DNA from: Streptomyces sp. NRRL F-6131
Lineage (GTDB): Bacteria > Actinomycetota > Actinomycetes > Streptomycetales > Streptomycetaceae
Direction of reading: 5' to 3'
Length of the DNA: 64,000 nucleotides
NCBI GenBank assembly: GCA_000719695.1
Contig: JOHN01000013.1
Span: 1-64,000 of the forward strand
Part shown: positions 28,839-36,916 of the stretch, piece by piece
How the letters are laid out: each line of letters begins with the position of its first letter
Position numbering within the stretch: the stretch's first letter is position 1
The notes under the pieces: generated by a model
What the model was told of the DNA's origin: nothing
Database searches by the model: none
Seen by the model: the letters and a program-made list of their open reading frames with translations, nothing else
Position numbers and translations under genes: made by a program

Positions 28839-30203
28839 GTGCTAGGAGACTATCGGATCACCGGTCGGCGTGCCAGCGAGATCGCCGCCGAGATCGAGCG
28901 GGGCGTCAGCGGCGGGCAGCTCGCGCCCGGGACGGCGCTGCCGCCGCTGCGCGACCTCGCCACCGAACTCGGCGTCAACCCCAACACCGTGGCCGCCGCC
29001 TACCGCCTGCTCCGCGACCGCGGAGTCATCGAGACCGCGGGCCGCCGGGGCAGCCGGATCCTGCCGCGCCCCGCCCACACCCCGCGCGACCGGATCCGCC
29101 TGCCCGTCCCGGCGCACGCCCACGACCTGTCCGACGGCAACCCCGACCCGGCGCTGCTGCCCGACCTCACCCCGGCCCTCGCGGCCGCCGCCGAGGCCGC
29201 CCGCCGGGAGCCGGTCCGGTACGGGGACCCGGCCGCCGACCCCGGTCTGCTCGCCCTGGCCGGCGAGGGCTTCGCCGCCGACGGCCTGCCGGCCGGGCCG
29301 ATCGCCGTCGCCTCCGGCTCGCTGGACACCATCGAGCGGATCCTGACCACCCGGCTGCGCCCCGGTGACGCCGTCGCCGTCGAGGACCCGGGCTGGGCCA
29401 GTCTGCTCGACCTGCTGCCGGCGCTCGGCCTGCGCACCCTGCCGGTCCTGCTTGACGACGCGGGCCCGCTGCCCGGGGCGCTCGCCGGAGCGCTGGACGG
29501 CGGAGCGCGCGCGGTGGTCGTCACCAGCCGGGCGCAGAACCCGACCGGCGCCGCGGTCACCGCCGAGCGGGCCGCGGAGCTGCGCGCCGTGCTGGCCGCG
29601 CACCCTGAGGTGCTGCTGATCGAGGACGACCACGGCCACGGCATCGTCGACCTGCCCTACCACCCGTTGGCCGGGGCGGGTTCGCGGCACTGGGCGGTGG
29701 TGCGCTCGGCGGCCAAGGCCTACGGTCCGGACCTGCGGCTCTCGGTCGCGGTGGGGGACGAGGACACCGTCGGGCGGGTGCTCGGGCGCCAGCGGCTGGG
29801 CGCCGGCTGGGTCAGCCATCTTCTCCAGCACACGGTGGCCGCGCTCTGGCGGGCGGACGCCGCACCGGTGGACCGGGTGGCCGGCGCCTACCGGGCGCGC
29901 CGGGAGGCCCTGATCGGCGAGCTGGCCGCACGGGGGGTCGCGGCGTACGGGGCGAGCGGGCTGAACGTGTGGGTGCCGGTGCCGGACGAGGCCGTCGCGT
30001 TGGCCGGTCTGGTGCAGCGGGGCTGGGTCGCGGCGCCGGGCGCCCGCTACCGGCTCCAGTCGCCGCCCGGGCTGCGGGTCACCGTCGCGCAGTTGGACCC
30101 GGCCGAGGCGGGGCGGCTGGCGCAGGACCTGGCGTCGGTGCTCGGCGGGTGGGACGGGATCGCCGGGGCGGGAGCGGGGGGAACGGCCTCGCGGCCGGTC
30201 TGA
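28839..30203 (+). CDS. MocR/GntR-family PLP-binding regulator
   Basis: 454 residues. Residues 10-75 are a GntR winged helix (PPLRDLATELGVNPNTVAAA, YRLLRDRGVI). Residues 100-440 are a fold-I aminotransferase-like domain with SRAQNPTGAAVT, DDHGHGIVD and the PLP lysine region VRSAAKAYGPDLRLSVAVG. MocR proteins such as PdxR or PtsJ sense PLP or amino-acid aldimines. Divergence from two PNPOx-fold genes points to vitamin B6 or a flavin-linked amine as signal; this is inference. The start is GTG 28839, likely leaderless. Confidence 0.85.
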   Translation: MLGDYRITGRRASEIAAEIERGVSGGQLAPGTALPPLRDLATELGVNPNTVAAAYRLLRDRGVIETAGRRGSRILPRPAHTPRDRIRLPVPAHAHDLSDGNPDPALLPDLTPALAAAAEAARREPVRYGDPAADPGLLALAGEGFAADGLPAGPIAVASGSLDTIERILTTRLRPGDAVAVEDPGWASLLDLLPALGLRTLPVLLDDAGPLPGALAGALDGGARAVVVTSRAQNPTGAAVTAERAAELRAVLAAHPEVLLIEDDHGHGIVDLPYHPLAGAGSRHWAVVRSAAKAYGPDLRLSVAVGDEDTVGRVLGRQRLGAGWVSHLLQHTVAALWRADAAPVDRVAGAYRARREALIGELAARGVAAYGASGLNVWVPVPDEAVALAGLVQRGWVAAPGARYRLQSPPGLRVTVAQLDPAEAGRLAQDLASVLGGWDGIAGAGAGGTASRPV

Positions 30204-30513
30204 ATCGGGTCGGTCCGAGTCCGGAGCGGTTCCGGAGCCGGTCCGGGACCAATGGGCCGACGCATTTCCGCATCATTCCACGTCAATGCCGGGGTGAATT
30301 TCGATCCGATCCGGATCGGATCGGAATTCACCCCGGCATTTCGACTTCCGGCGATCTGAACCCATCGGTAACAAACTGAGAAATCCGCTGCAGATACCTA
30401 GCGGTAACAAGCGCGGGCATGTCATCTTCATCGCGCCACCGGCCGGCGGCCTACCCTCACCCCGCGTCTCCCCGCCCCCACCTGCGGGCGAGACCGATCG
30501 TTGGAGTTCCGCC
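30204..30513. other. Intergenic region with long palindrome
   Basis: The 310 bases between mocR and the GDSL gene hold the 56-bp palindrome at 30285-30340 and, after it, two direct copies of CGGTAACAA about 35 bases apart (near 30366 and 30402) that may belong to the GDSL gene promoter. Confidence 0.55.
30285..30340 (+). terminator. Loopless 56-bp palindrome, probable terminator
   Basis: Arms 30285-30312 and 30313-30340 are complementary over 28 bp with one T-G pair, and meet with no loop at CCGG. It follows the mocR stop by 81 bases. In RNA it would form a fully paired hairpin, so termination is the simplest role; see findings. Confidence 0.6.
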
Positions 30514-31722
30514 GTGCCCGAAATCCGTTCGCGCAGTACCCGCCGGATCCGCGTGACCCGCAGGACCGGCTCCTGGAGCGGCCGACTGATCGCCGCCGCG
30601 CTCGCCCTCCCGCTGGCCGCCACGGGTCTGGTGGCCGGCACCGCCGCTCCCGCCCGGGCCGCCACCCCGACCGGCCCGACCGCCAGCGTCACCCTCGGCG
30701 ACAGCTACATCTCCGGCGAGGCCGGCCGCTGGAAGGGTAACTCCGTCACCGGCGGCGGCAACCGGGCCGGCACCGACCGGGCCTGGACCGGCAGCGGTTA
30801 CGACCCGAGCCGGATCTACGGCGCCACCTACGCCAGCGGGTGCGACCGCTCGGACGTGGCCGAGGTGCGCAGCGCGCCGACCGTGGCCCAGGCCCAGATC
30901 AACCTGGCCTGCTCGGGCGCCGTCGCCGCCAACGTCTTCCGCGCCGCCAACGGCGGGCAGTCGTTCAAGGGCGAGGCCCCGCAGGCCGACCAGCTCGCCA
31001 CCGTGGCCCGGCAGAACAACGTCAAGCTGGTCACCCTGTCGATCGGCGGCAACGACCTCGGTTTCGGCGACGTGATCTCGACCTGCGTCCAGGACTACCT
31101 CGTCTGGTACTCCTACTGCCACGACGACCAGCAGGACGAGATCGACGCCCGGATGCCGGCCGCGATGGCCGGCGTCGGCAAGGCGCTCGACGAGATCCGC
31201 GCCGTGCTGGCGGACGCCGGGTACGCGGCCGGCGACTACCGGATCGTGCTGCAGTCCTACCCGTCGCCGATCCCGCGGGCCGCCGAGATCCGCTACCCGG
31301 AGAGCGGCTGGAGCCGTTCGGACACCGGCGGGTGCCCGCTCTGGAAAGGCGACGCGGACTGGGCGCGCGACTCGTTGGTGCCGCAGATCTCCCGGTCGCT
31401 GGCCGGGGTGGCGAAGGCCAAGGGCGTGCAGTTCATGGACCTGAGCGACATGCTCCAGGGCCGTGAGGTCTGCTCGAAGTCGACCCGTCAGGCCAGTTCG
31501 ACCAGCGCGCCGTCGGCGACCACCAGCGAGTGGGCGCGGTTCCTGGACGGCGGGCTCAACTCCTCGCAGGGCACCCTCCAGGAGTCGCTGCACCCCAACT
31601 ACTACGCGCAGCAGGCGCTCGGGCGCTGCCTGACCCTGCTGTACGGCCGGACGAGCGGTGACTGGGCGTGCCGCAACACCGCCGGGCAGGACGCGAACGG
31701 GATGTACCTGACCGCGAAGTAG
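30514..31722 (+). CDS. Secreted SGNH/GDSL hydrolase
   Basis: 402 residues with a signal peptide (twin-Arg-like basic start, hydrophobic core LIAAALALPLAATGLVAG, cleavage near APARA-A). Block I is VTLGDSYISGEAGRW with the catalytic Ser; block III is LSIGGNDLGFGD; the C-terminal block V gives Asp/His in SLHPNYYAQQ. Six or more cysteines suggest disulfides. Probably an exported esterase or lipase; substrate unknown. GTG 30514 has GGAG about eight bases upstream. The 12-bp repeat tract begins right after its stop. Confidence 0.85.
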   Translation: MPEIRSRSTRRIRVTRRTGSWSGRLIAAALALPLAATGLVAGTAAPARAATPTGPTASVTLGDSYISGEAGRWKGNSVTGGGNRAGTDRAWTGSGYDPSRIYGATYASGCDRSDVAEVRSAPTVAQAQINLACSGAVAANVFRAANGGQSFKGEAPQADQLATVARQNNVKLVTLSIGGNDLGFGDVISTCVQDYLVWYSYCHDDQQDEIDARMPAAMAGVGKALDEIRAVLADAGYAAGDYRIVLQSYPSPIPRAAEIRYPESGWSRSDTGGCPLWKGDADWARDSLVPQISRSLAGVAKAKGVQFMDLSDMLQGREVCSKSTRQASSTSAPSATTSEWARFLDGGLNSSQGTLQESLHPNYYAQQALGRCLTLLYGRTSGDWACRNTAGQDANGMYLTAK

Positions 31723-31726
31723 TCCG

Positions 31727-31797
31727 CCGCGGACCGTTCCGCGGACCGTTCCGCGAACCGTTCCGCGAACCGTTCCGCGAACCGTTCCGCGGACCGA
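31727..31797. repeat. 12-bp tandem repeat, about six copies
   Basis: The unit CCGCGGACCGTT (or CCGCGAACCGTT) repeats about six times directly after the stop codon of the GDSL hydrolase gene. All copies are contiguous, without unique spacers. Confidence 0.85.
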
Positions 31798-31805
31798 CAC
31801 GCCTC

Positions 31806-31835
31806 GCCCCGCCCGGCCACGCGGCCGGGCGGGGC
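31806..31835. terminator. Bidirectional terminator
   Basis: A perfect 13-bp stem (GCCCCGCCCGGCC at 31806-31818 with its complement at 31823-31835) and a four-base loop lie between two convergent genes. Confidence 0.8.
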
Positions 31836-31855
31836 CGGGTACGTCGGGGCGCCGG

Positions 31856-33214
31856 TCAGCCCTTGGCGAGCAGCGCCTGGGCGTGCTCCTTGACCTGGTC
31901 CCGGGTCAGGTAGGCGTCGGTGTACTCGAAGTCGCGCAGCCGGGCGGGCTGGCGGGCGAGGAACCCGGTGCGCACGAAGTCGTCGCCGGCGGTCGCGTTG
32001 AGCAGCCAGTTCGCGCCGACCCGGAACTTGGCGACATTGGTGCGCATCGCCATCAGGTGGTAGCCGCGCGCCACCAGTTGTGCCGGGACGCCGCGCAGTT
32101 CCACCCCGACCGGCTTGGAGACGGCGTCCTTGCCGCCGAGGTCCACCACCAGGCCCAAGTCCTTGTGGTAGTACGGCTCCAGCGGCTGGTTGCGGAGGGC
32201 CGCGATCACGTTGTGGGCCACCGCCCGGCCCTGACGGGCCGAGTGCTGGGCGGTCGGCGGGCAGACCGCGCCGTCGCCCTTGGCGAGGTCGGGGACGGCC
32301 GCCGCGTCGCCGAGCGCGAACACGCCCTCGAACTGCGGCACCCGCATCTCCGCCGTCACCGCGATCCGGCCGCGCACCGTCTCCGCGTCCAGGGTGGCGA
32401 TCAGCGGGCTCGCCGCGACGCCGGCCGTCCAGATCAGGGTCCGGCAGGGCAGCACCCGGCCGTCGGTGAACTTGACCGACTCGGCCCCCACCTCGGCCAC
32501 CGAGACGCCCAGCGAGACGTCGATGCCCCGCTCGCGCAGCACCTCCAGGGCTGCGGTGCCGAGGGCGTCGCCCAGTTCGGGCATCAGCTTGGGGGCGATG
32601 TCGATGAGGTGCCACTTGATCTGCCGGGCGTCCAGCCGCGGGTAGCGCTGGGCGGCCGCGGTGGTGAGGCGCTGGAGGCAGGCCGCGGTCTCGGTGCCGG
32701 CGTAGCCGCCGCCGACCACCACGAACTGGAGCCGGGACTCGCGCTCCCGCTGGTCGGGGGTGGCCGAGGCGAGGTCGAGCTGGGCGATCACGTGGTCGCG
32801 GACGTAGGCCGCCTCGGCGAGGGTCTTCATGCCGCGCGCGTAGTCGGTCAGACCGGGGATGTCGAAGGTGCGGGTGACGCTGCCGGGGGCCAGCACCAGG
32901 TAGTCGTACTTCTGCGCCACCACCTCGTCGGTGATCTTGCGCACCACGCAGACCTTGGAGGCCGGGTCCACACCGATGGCGCCGCCGGGGACGATGTGGG
33001 TGCGGCGCAGCGAGCGGCGCAGCGAGACGGCCACCGACTGGGGCGTGAGCACACCGGCCGCCACGTGCGGCAGCAGCGGCAGGTAGAGCTGGTAGCTGAA
33101 CGGGGTGACCAGGGAGATCTCCGCCTCCGCCGGGGAGAGCTTGCGCTCCAGCCGGCGCGCGCACTCCAGTCCGGCGAAGCCAGCGCCCACGATCAGGATC
33201 CGGGCTCGTTCCAT
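31856..33214 (-). CDS. ndh: Type II NADH:quinone oxidoreductase
   Basis: 452 residues. Two Rossmann motifs are intact: ILIVGAGFAGLECARRLE for FAD and FVVVGGGYAGTETAACLQ for NADH. Other NDH-2 landmarks are PGSVTRTFDIPG, VFALGDAAAVPD and PPTAQHSARQGRAVAHN. It oxidises NADH and reduces menaquinone at the inner membrane face without pumping protons. The C-terminal third is amphipathic as expected for monotopic attachment. ATG 33214 follows GAGGGA. It is divergent from the HipA-like kinase gene. Confidence 0.9.
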   Translation of the reverse strand: MERARILIVGAGFAGLECARRLERKLSPAEAEISLVTPFSYQLYLPLLPHVAAGVLTPQSVAVSLRRSLRRTHIVPGGAIGVDPASKVCVVRKITDEVVAQKYDYLVLAPGSVTRTFDIPGLTDYARGMKTLAEAAYVRDHVIAQLDLASATPDQRERESRLQFVVVGGGYAGTETAACLQRLTTAAAQRYPRLDARQIKWHLIDIAPKLMPELGDALGTAALEVLRERGIDVSLGVSVAEVGAESVKFTDGRVLPCRTLIWTAGVAASPLIATLDAETVRGRIAVTAEMRVPQFEGVFALGDAAAVPDLAKGDGAVCPPTAQHSARQGRAVAHNVIAALRNQPLEPYYHKDLGLVVDLGGKDAVSKPVGVELRGVPAQLVARGYHLMAMRTNVAKFRVGANWLLNATAGDDFVRTGFLARQPARLRDFEYTDAYLTRDQVKEHAQALLAKG

Positions 33215-33521
33215 CGTGCGTCCCTCACAGTGCAGGTCGTTCCGCCGCGGCGCGCCGTGCCGGCGCGGTCGTGGCGGTGCGGGTCATGGCCGCTGCGGGT
33301 CGTGGCCGTCGGGTGCTCCGACTACTGTCCGCCACGTTCGCACGGAGCGGCCGGGGCTGCCACCGGGGCGGCCCGGGCGGGCGAGCCGGGCCGGGGCGCG
33401 TGGGGCGGGCGGGACGGAGTGGGGTGCCTGGGGCGGGATGGGGTTGCGCGGGCCGGGCGGGACAGGCCCGGGCGCGCCTGGCGACACCCGCCCCGTGCAT
33501 ATGCCCGATAGGCTGTCCGCC
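33215..33521. other. Divergent promoter region
   Basis: About 307 bases between ndh and the HipA-like kinase. It holds G/C-skewed simple sequence (33360-33480). Apart from the TAGGCT box next to the kinase start, no feature is clear. Confidence 0.4.
33509..33514 (+). promoter_or_regulatory. -10 box of leaderless promoter
   Basis: TAGGCT ends seven bases before GTG 33522, the same layout seen before several other genes in this window. It argues against the in-frame ATG at 33501, which would precede the transcript. Confidence 0.6.
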
Positions 33522-34277
33522 GTGCTCCCCGAGGTGACGGCGGTCCGTTATGTGACGCCACTGCGAGAAGGCGGCTCGATGCCGGGCCTGGTCGAGGCCG
33601 ACGACCGGCGGCTGTACGCGCTGAAATGGGTCGGCGCGGCGCAGGGCCGCAAGGCGCTGGTCGCGGAGGTGCTGGCCGGTGAACTCGGCCGGCGGCTCGG
33701 CCTGCCGGTGCCCGAGCTGGTGACCGTCGACCTGGACCCGGTGCTGGCCCGCAGCGAGCCCGACCCGCAGATCCAGGACCAGATGCGCGCCAGCGGCGGG
33801 GTCAACCTGGGCATGGCCTTCGTCAGCGGCGCCCTCAACTTCGATCCGCTCTGCTTCGACGTGGACGCCGGGCTGGCCGGGCAGGTGCTCTGGTTCGACG
33901 CCCTGATCGGCAACGTCGACCGCTCCTGGCGCAACCCCAACCTGCTGGTCGCCACCGGTGGACTGCGGCTGATCGACCACGGCGCGAGCCTGATCTTCCA
34001 CCACCACTGGGCGGGCGCGGCCGGCTGGATCCGCCGGCCGTACGACGCCTCCGACCACGCGCTGCTGGGCGCCGAGCCGGACCTGCTCGCCGCCGACAAG
34101 GTGCTCGCCCCGCTGGCGGAGGCGGCGATCGAGGCGGCGGTGGCCCGGATCCCGGACGTCTGGCTGGTGGACGAGCCCGGCTTCGACTCGCCCGAGGCGG
34201 TGCGCGCGGCGTACCGCACCCAGTTGACCGAGCGACTGGCCGGTCCGCGCGACTGGCTGCCGGAGGTGTCCGCGTGA
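33522..34277 (+). CDS. HipA-like kinase
   Basis: 251 residues of the compact HipA-like kinase family. The catalytic loop reads FDALIGNVDRSWRNPNLLV (Asp/Asn pair of HipA), and the metal Asp is in LRLIDHGASLIF. The N-terminal part (ALKWVGAAQGRKALVAEVLA) supplies the ATP lysine and Glu. HipA phosphorylates a tRNA synthetase, but the target of this smaller group is unknown. No HipB-type DNA-binding partner is present; instead it overlaps a DUF3037 gene by four bases (GTGA). The start is set by the -10 box at 33509-33514. Confidence 0.82.
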   Translation: MLPEVTAVRYVTPLREGGSMPGLVEADDRRLYALKWVGAAQGRKALVAEVLAGELGRRLGLPVPELVTVDLDPVLARSEPDPQIQDQMRASGGVNLGMAFVSGALNFDPLCFDVDAGLAGQVLWFDALIGNVDRSWRNPNLLVATGGLRLIDHGASLIFHHHWAGAAGWIRRPYDASDHALLGAEPDLLAADKVLAPLAEAAIEAAVARIPDVWLVDEPGFDSPEAVRAAYRTQLTERLAGPRDWLPEVSA

Positions 34278-34690
34278 CCGGGTCGATCCGGTCGGCCCTG
34301 CCGACCGCCGCCGAGCTGCACGACTACGAGTACGCGGTGATCCGGGCGGTGCCCCGGGTGGAGCGCGGCGAGTGCGTCAACGTGGGCGTGCTGCTGTACT
34401 GCCGGCAGAGTTCCCACCTGGCCGCCCGGACCCATCTGGACCAGGCGCGGCTGCTGGCGCTGGACCCGGTGGCCGACGTGTCCGGGGTGCGGCGGGCGCT
34501 GCAGGGGATCGAGGCGGTCTGCGCGGGCGGGCCGCAGGCCGGTCCGGCGGCGTCGGACAGCCCCGGGCAGCGGTTCCGCTGGCTGACCGCGCCGCGCAGT
34601 GCGGTGGTCCAGCCGGGCCCGGTGCACACCGGGCTGACCGCGGATCCCGAGACGGAGCTGCGGCGTCTCTTCGACCAGCTGGTGCTCTGA
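34274..34690 (+). CDS. DUF3037 protein, partner of HipA-like kinase
   Basis: 138 residues. The N-terminus LHDYEYAVIRAVPRVERGEC, followed by VNVGVLLYC, is the DUF3037 signature. It is translationally coupled to the HipA-like kinase upstream. This pairing is recurrent in actinobacteria, so the two proteins probably act together, but whether DUF3037 is a substrate, inhibitor or partner is unknown. Confidence 0.82.
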   Translation: MTGSIRSALPTAAELHDYEYAVIRAVPRVERGECVNVGVLLYCRQSSHLAARTHLDQARLLALDPVADVSGVRRALQGIEAVCAGGPQAGPAASDSPGQRFRWLTAPRSAVVQPGPVHTGLTADPETELRRLFDQLVL

Positions 34691-34742
34691 GGGTCGGGGG
34701 AGGAGTCCGCGGTGGCGGTTCGGTCGCGGGATCTTTGCCGTG

Positions 34743-34780
34743 CTCAAATCTTGAGTTGCTGAAGCAGTCGGTCGTAGGCT
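34743..34780 (+). promoter_or_regulatory. MarR gene promoter with overlapping operator
   Basis: TTGAGT (34751-34756) and TAGGCT (34775-34780) are 18 bases apart; ATG 34787 follows after six bases, so the transcript should be leaderless. The palindrome CTCAAATCTTGAG (34743-34755) overlaps the -35 box and is a likely autoregulatory MarR site. Confidence 0.7.
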
Positions 34781-34786
34781 GACCTC

Positions 34787-35230
34787 ATGGGTTCGACAGC
34801 GACCACGACCGCACCGACCAACGCCGAGCTGATGGAGGCGCTGGCCGCCGTCGGTGCCGCGTACTTCCAGGACTTCGCGGCCGCCGCGGCCCGGCACGGT
34901 CTCTCCTCCTCGCAGGCCAAGGCGCTCGGCGCCGTCCAGGAGCCGGTGCCGATGCGCGCGCTGGCCGGACGGCTCGGCTGTGACGCGTCCAACGTGACCG
35001 GGATCGTCGACCGGCTGGAGGCCCTCGGCCTGGCCCGCCGGGAGGCCTCGGCGGGGGACCGGCGGGTCAAGATCGTGGTCATCAGCGAGCAGGGGCGGGA
35101 GATCCTGACGCTGATCCGCGGCGAGATGAGCCGCACCCACCAGGCCTTCGAGAGCCTGAGCGGCGAGCAGCGGAGCGAGCTGCACTCGATCTGTCTCCAG
35201 GTCCTCCCGGTGCTCAGCGGCCGCCAGTAG
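34787..35230 (+). CDS. MarR-family regulator
   Basis: 147 residues, typical MarR length. The winged helix is MRALAGRLGCDASNVTGIVD (recognition helix) with the wing around REASAGDRRVKIVVISEQGR. Flanking helices would form the dimer interface. It probably represses its own promoter through the CTCAA-N3-TTGAG palindrome at 34743-34755. Neighbouring genes on both sides have their own promoters, so its target beyond itself is unclear. Confidence 0.87.
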   Translation: MGSTATTTAPTNAELMEALAAVGAAYFQDFAAAAARHGLSSSQAKALGAVQEPVPMRALAGRLGCDASNVTGIVDRLEALGLARREASAGDRRVKIVVISEQGREILTLIRGEMSRTHQAFESLSGEQRSELHSICLQVLPVLSGRQ

Positions 35231-35339
35231 GCACCGCACGCCCTCGGCCGGCCCGTGCGCGTCGAGGGTCGGGGCGGGCGCCGCCGGGGGTCCGTTCACG
35301 GGTGCCCGGTCCGGCGCCGTTCCGGCTGACCTCGGCTGT

Positions 35340-35345
35340 TAGGCT
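35340..35345 (+). promoter_or_regulatory. -10 box of purB, leaderless type
   Basis: TAGGCT lies eight bases before the GTG at 35354. No strong -35 was seen. The in-frame TTG at 35345 overlaps the box and is therefore rejected as a start. Confidence 0.55.
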
Positions 35346-35353
35346 TGCGAAGC

Positions 35354-36784
35354 GTGAGCGCGAAGCCCCAGATCCCCAATGTCCTGGCCTCCCGGTACGC
35401 CTCGGCGACCCTGGCCCAGCTGTGGTCCCCCGAGCACAAGGTGGTCCTCGAGCGCCACCTGTGGCTCGCCGTCCTGAAGGCCCAGCAGGACCTCGGCGTC
35501 GAGGTGCCCGCCACCGCCGTCGCCGACTACGAGCGGGTGATCGACCAGGTCGACCTCGCTTCCATCGCCGCCCGTGAGCGGGTCACCCGCCACGACGTCA
35601 AGGCCCGGATCGAGGAGTTCAGCGACCTCGCCGGCCACGAGCAGATCCACAAGGGCATGACCTCCCGGGATCTGACCGAGAACGTCGAGCAGCTGCAGAT
35701 CCGCCAGTCGCTGGAGCACGTGCGCGACCGCACCGTCGCCGTGCTGGTCCGGCTGGGCCGGCTCTCCGCCGAGCACGCCGAGCTGGTCATGGCCGGCCGC
35801 TCGCACAACGTGGCCGCGCAGGCCACCACCCTGGGCAAGCGCTTCGCGTCGATCACCGACGAGCTGCTGGTCGCCTTCCGCCGCCTGGAGGAGCTGATCG
35901 CCCGCTACCCGCTGCGCGGGATCAAGGGCCCGGTCGGCACCGCCCAGGACATGCTCGACCTGCTCGGTGGGGACACCGAGAAGCTCGCCGAGCTGGAGCG
36001 CCGGGTCGCCGGGCACCTCGGCTTCGACAACGTGCTCACCAGCGTCGGCCAGGTCTACCCGCGCTCGCTGGACTTCGAGGTGCTGACCGCCCTCGTCCAG
36101 CTGGCCGCCGCGCCGTCCAGCCTGGCCAAGACCATCCGCCTGATGGCCGGCCACGAGCTCGTGACCGAGGGCTTCAAGGAGGGCCAGGTCGGCTCCTCCG
36201 CGATGCCGCACAAGATGAACACCCGCTCCTGCGAGCGCGTCAACGGCCTGGCCGTGATCCTGCGCGGCTACGCGTCGATGACCGGCGAGCTGGCCGGCGA
36301 CCAGTGGAACGAGGGCGACGTCTCCTGCTCGGTGGTCCGCCGGGTCGCGCTGCCGGACGCCTTCTTCGCCTTCGACGGCCTGCTGGAGACCTTCCTGACC
36401 GTCCTCGACGAGTTCGGCGCCTTCCCGGCCGTGATCGAGGCCGAGCTGGACCGCTATCTGCCGTTCCTGGCCACCACCAAGGTGCTGATGGGCGCGGTGC
36501 GCGCGGGCGTCGGCCGGGAGACCGGGCACGAGGTCATCAAGGAGCACGCCGTCGCCTCCGCGCTCGCGATGCGCGCCGGCGCCCGGGAGAACGAGCTGCT
36601 GGACCGGCTGGCGAACGACGACCGGATCCCGCTGGACCGGGCCGCGCTGGACGCGCTGCTGGCCGACCGGCTGTCCTTCACGGGGGCGGCCGGTGCGCAG
36701 GTCGCCGAGGTCGTCCGCCAGGTCGAGGCGGTCGCGGCCGCGTACCCGGAGGCCGCCAAGTACGCGCCGGGCGACATCCTCTGA
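35354..36784 (+). CDS. purB: Adenylosuccinate lyase
   Basis: 476 residues. It splits SAICAR and adenylosuccinate to release fumarate in purine synthesis. The fumarase/aspartase signature GSSAMPHKMNTRSCERVNG is intact, along with AGRSHNVAAQATTLGKRF (catalytic His region) and KGMTSRDLTENVEQLQ. Length and motifs are those of the normal tetrameric enzyme. The start is GTG 35354, supported by the -10 box at 35340-35345. Single-gene unit, ending at the hairpin 36807-36837. Confidence 0.95.
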   Translation: MSAKPQIPNVLASRYASATLAQLWSPEHKVVLERHLWLAVLKAQQDLGVEVPATAVADYERVIDQVDLASIAARERVTRHDVKARIEEFSDLAGHEQIHKGMTSRDLTENVEQLQIRQSLEHVRDRTVAVLVRLGRLSAEHAELVMAGRSHNVAAQATTLGKRFASITDELLVAFRRLEELIARYPLRGIKGPVGTAQDMLDLLGGDTEKLAELERRVAGHLGFDNVLTSVGQVYPRSLDFEVLTALVQLAAAPSSLAKTIRLMAGHELVTEGFKEGQVGSSAMPHKMNTRSCERVNGLAVILRGYASMTGELAGDQWNEGDVSCSVVRRVALPDAFFAFDGLLETFLTVLDEFGAFPAVIEAELDRYLPFLATTKVLMGAVRAGVGRETGHEVIKEHAVASALAMRAGARENELLDRLANDDRIPLDRAALDALLADRLSFTGAAGAQVAEVVRQVEAVAAAYPEAAKYAPGDIL

Positions 36785-36806
36785 CGGTCGCTCCACCCCG
36801 GTTCCC

Positions 36807-36837
36807 GGGCCCCGTCGCCTCCGAGGCGGCGGGGCCC
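36807..36837. terminator. Terminator between purB and MFS gene
   Basis: A 14-bp stem with one G-U-type pair (36807-36820 with 36824-36837; core GGGCCCCG) and a three-base loop lies between convergent genes. Confidence 0.75.
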
Positions 36838-36916
36838 TCGGCGTGTTCGGGCCTCGGCGTGTTCGGGGCGGCCGGGTCGGCGGGCGGGCGGGTGCGGGGT
36901 GGGCGCGGGGTGGACG

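Noticed and set aside
31727..31797. Possible CRISPR array
   Set aside because: Repeats of 12 bp are contiguous with no spacers, and no cas genes are present.
33501..33521. ATG 33501 as start of the HipA-like kinase
   Set aside because: The TAGGCT -10 box lies downstream of it, so the message would not contain this codon.
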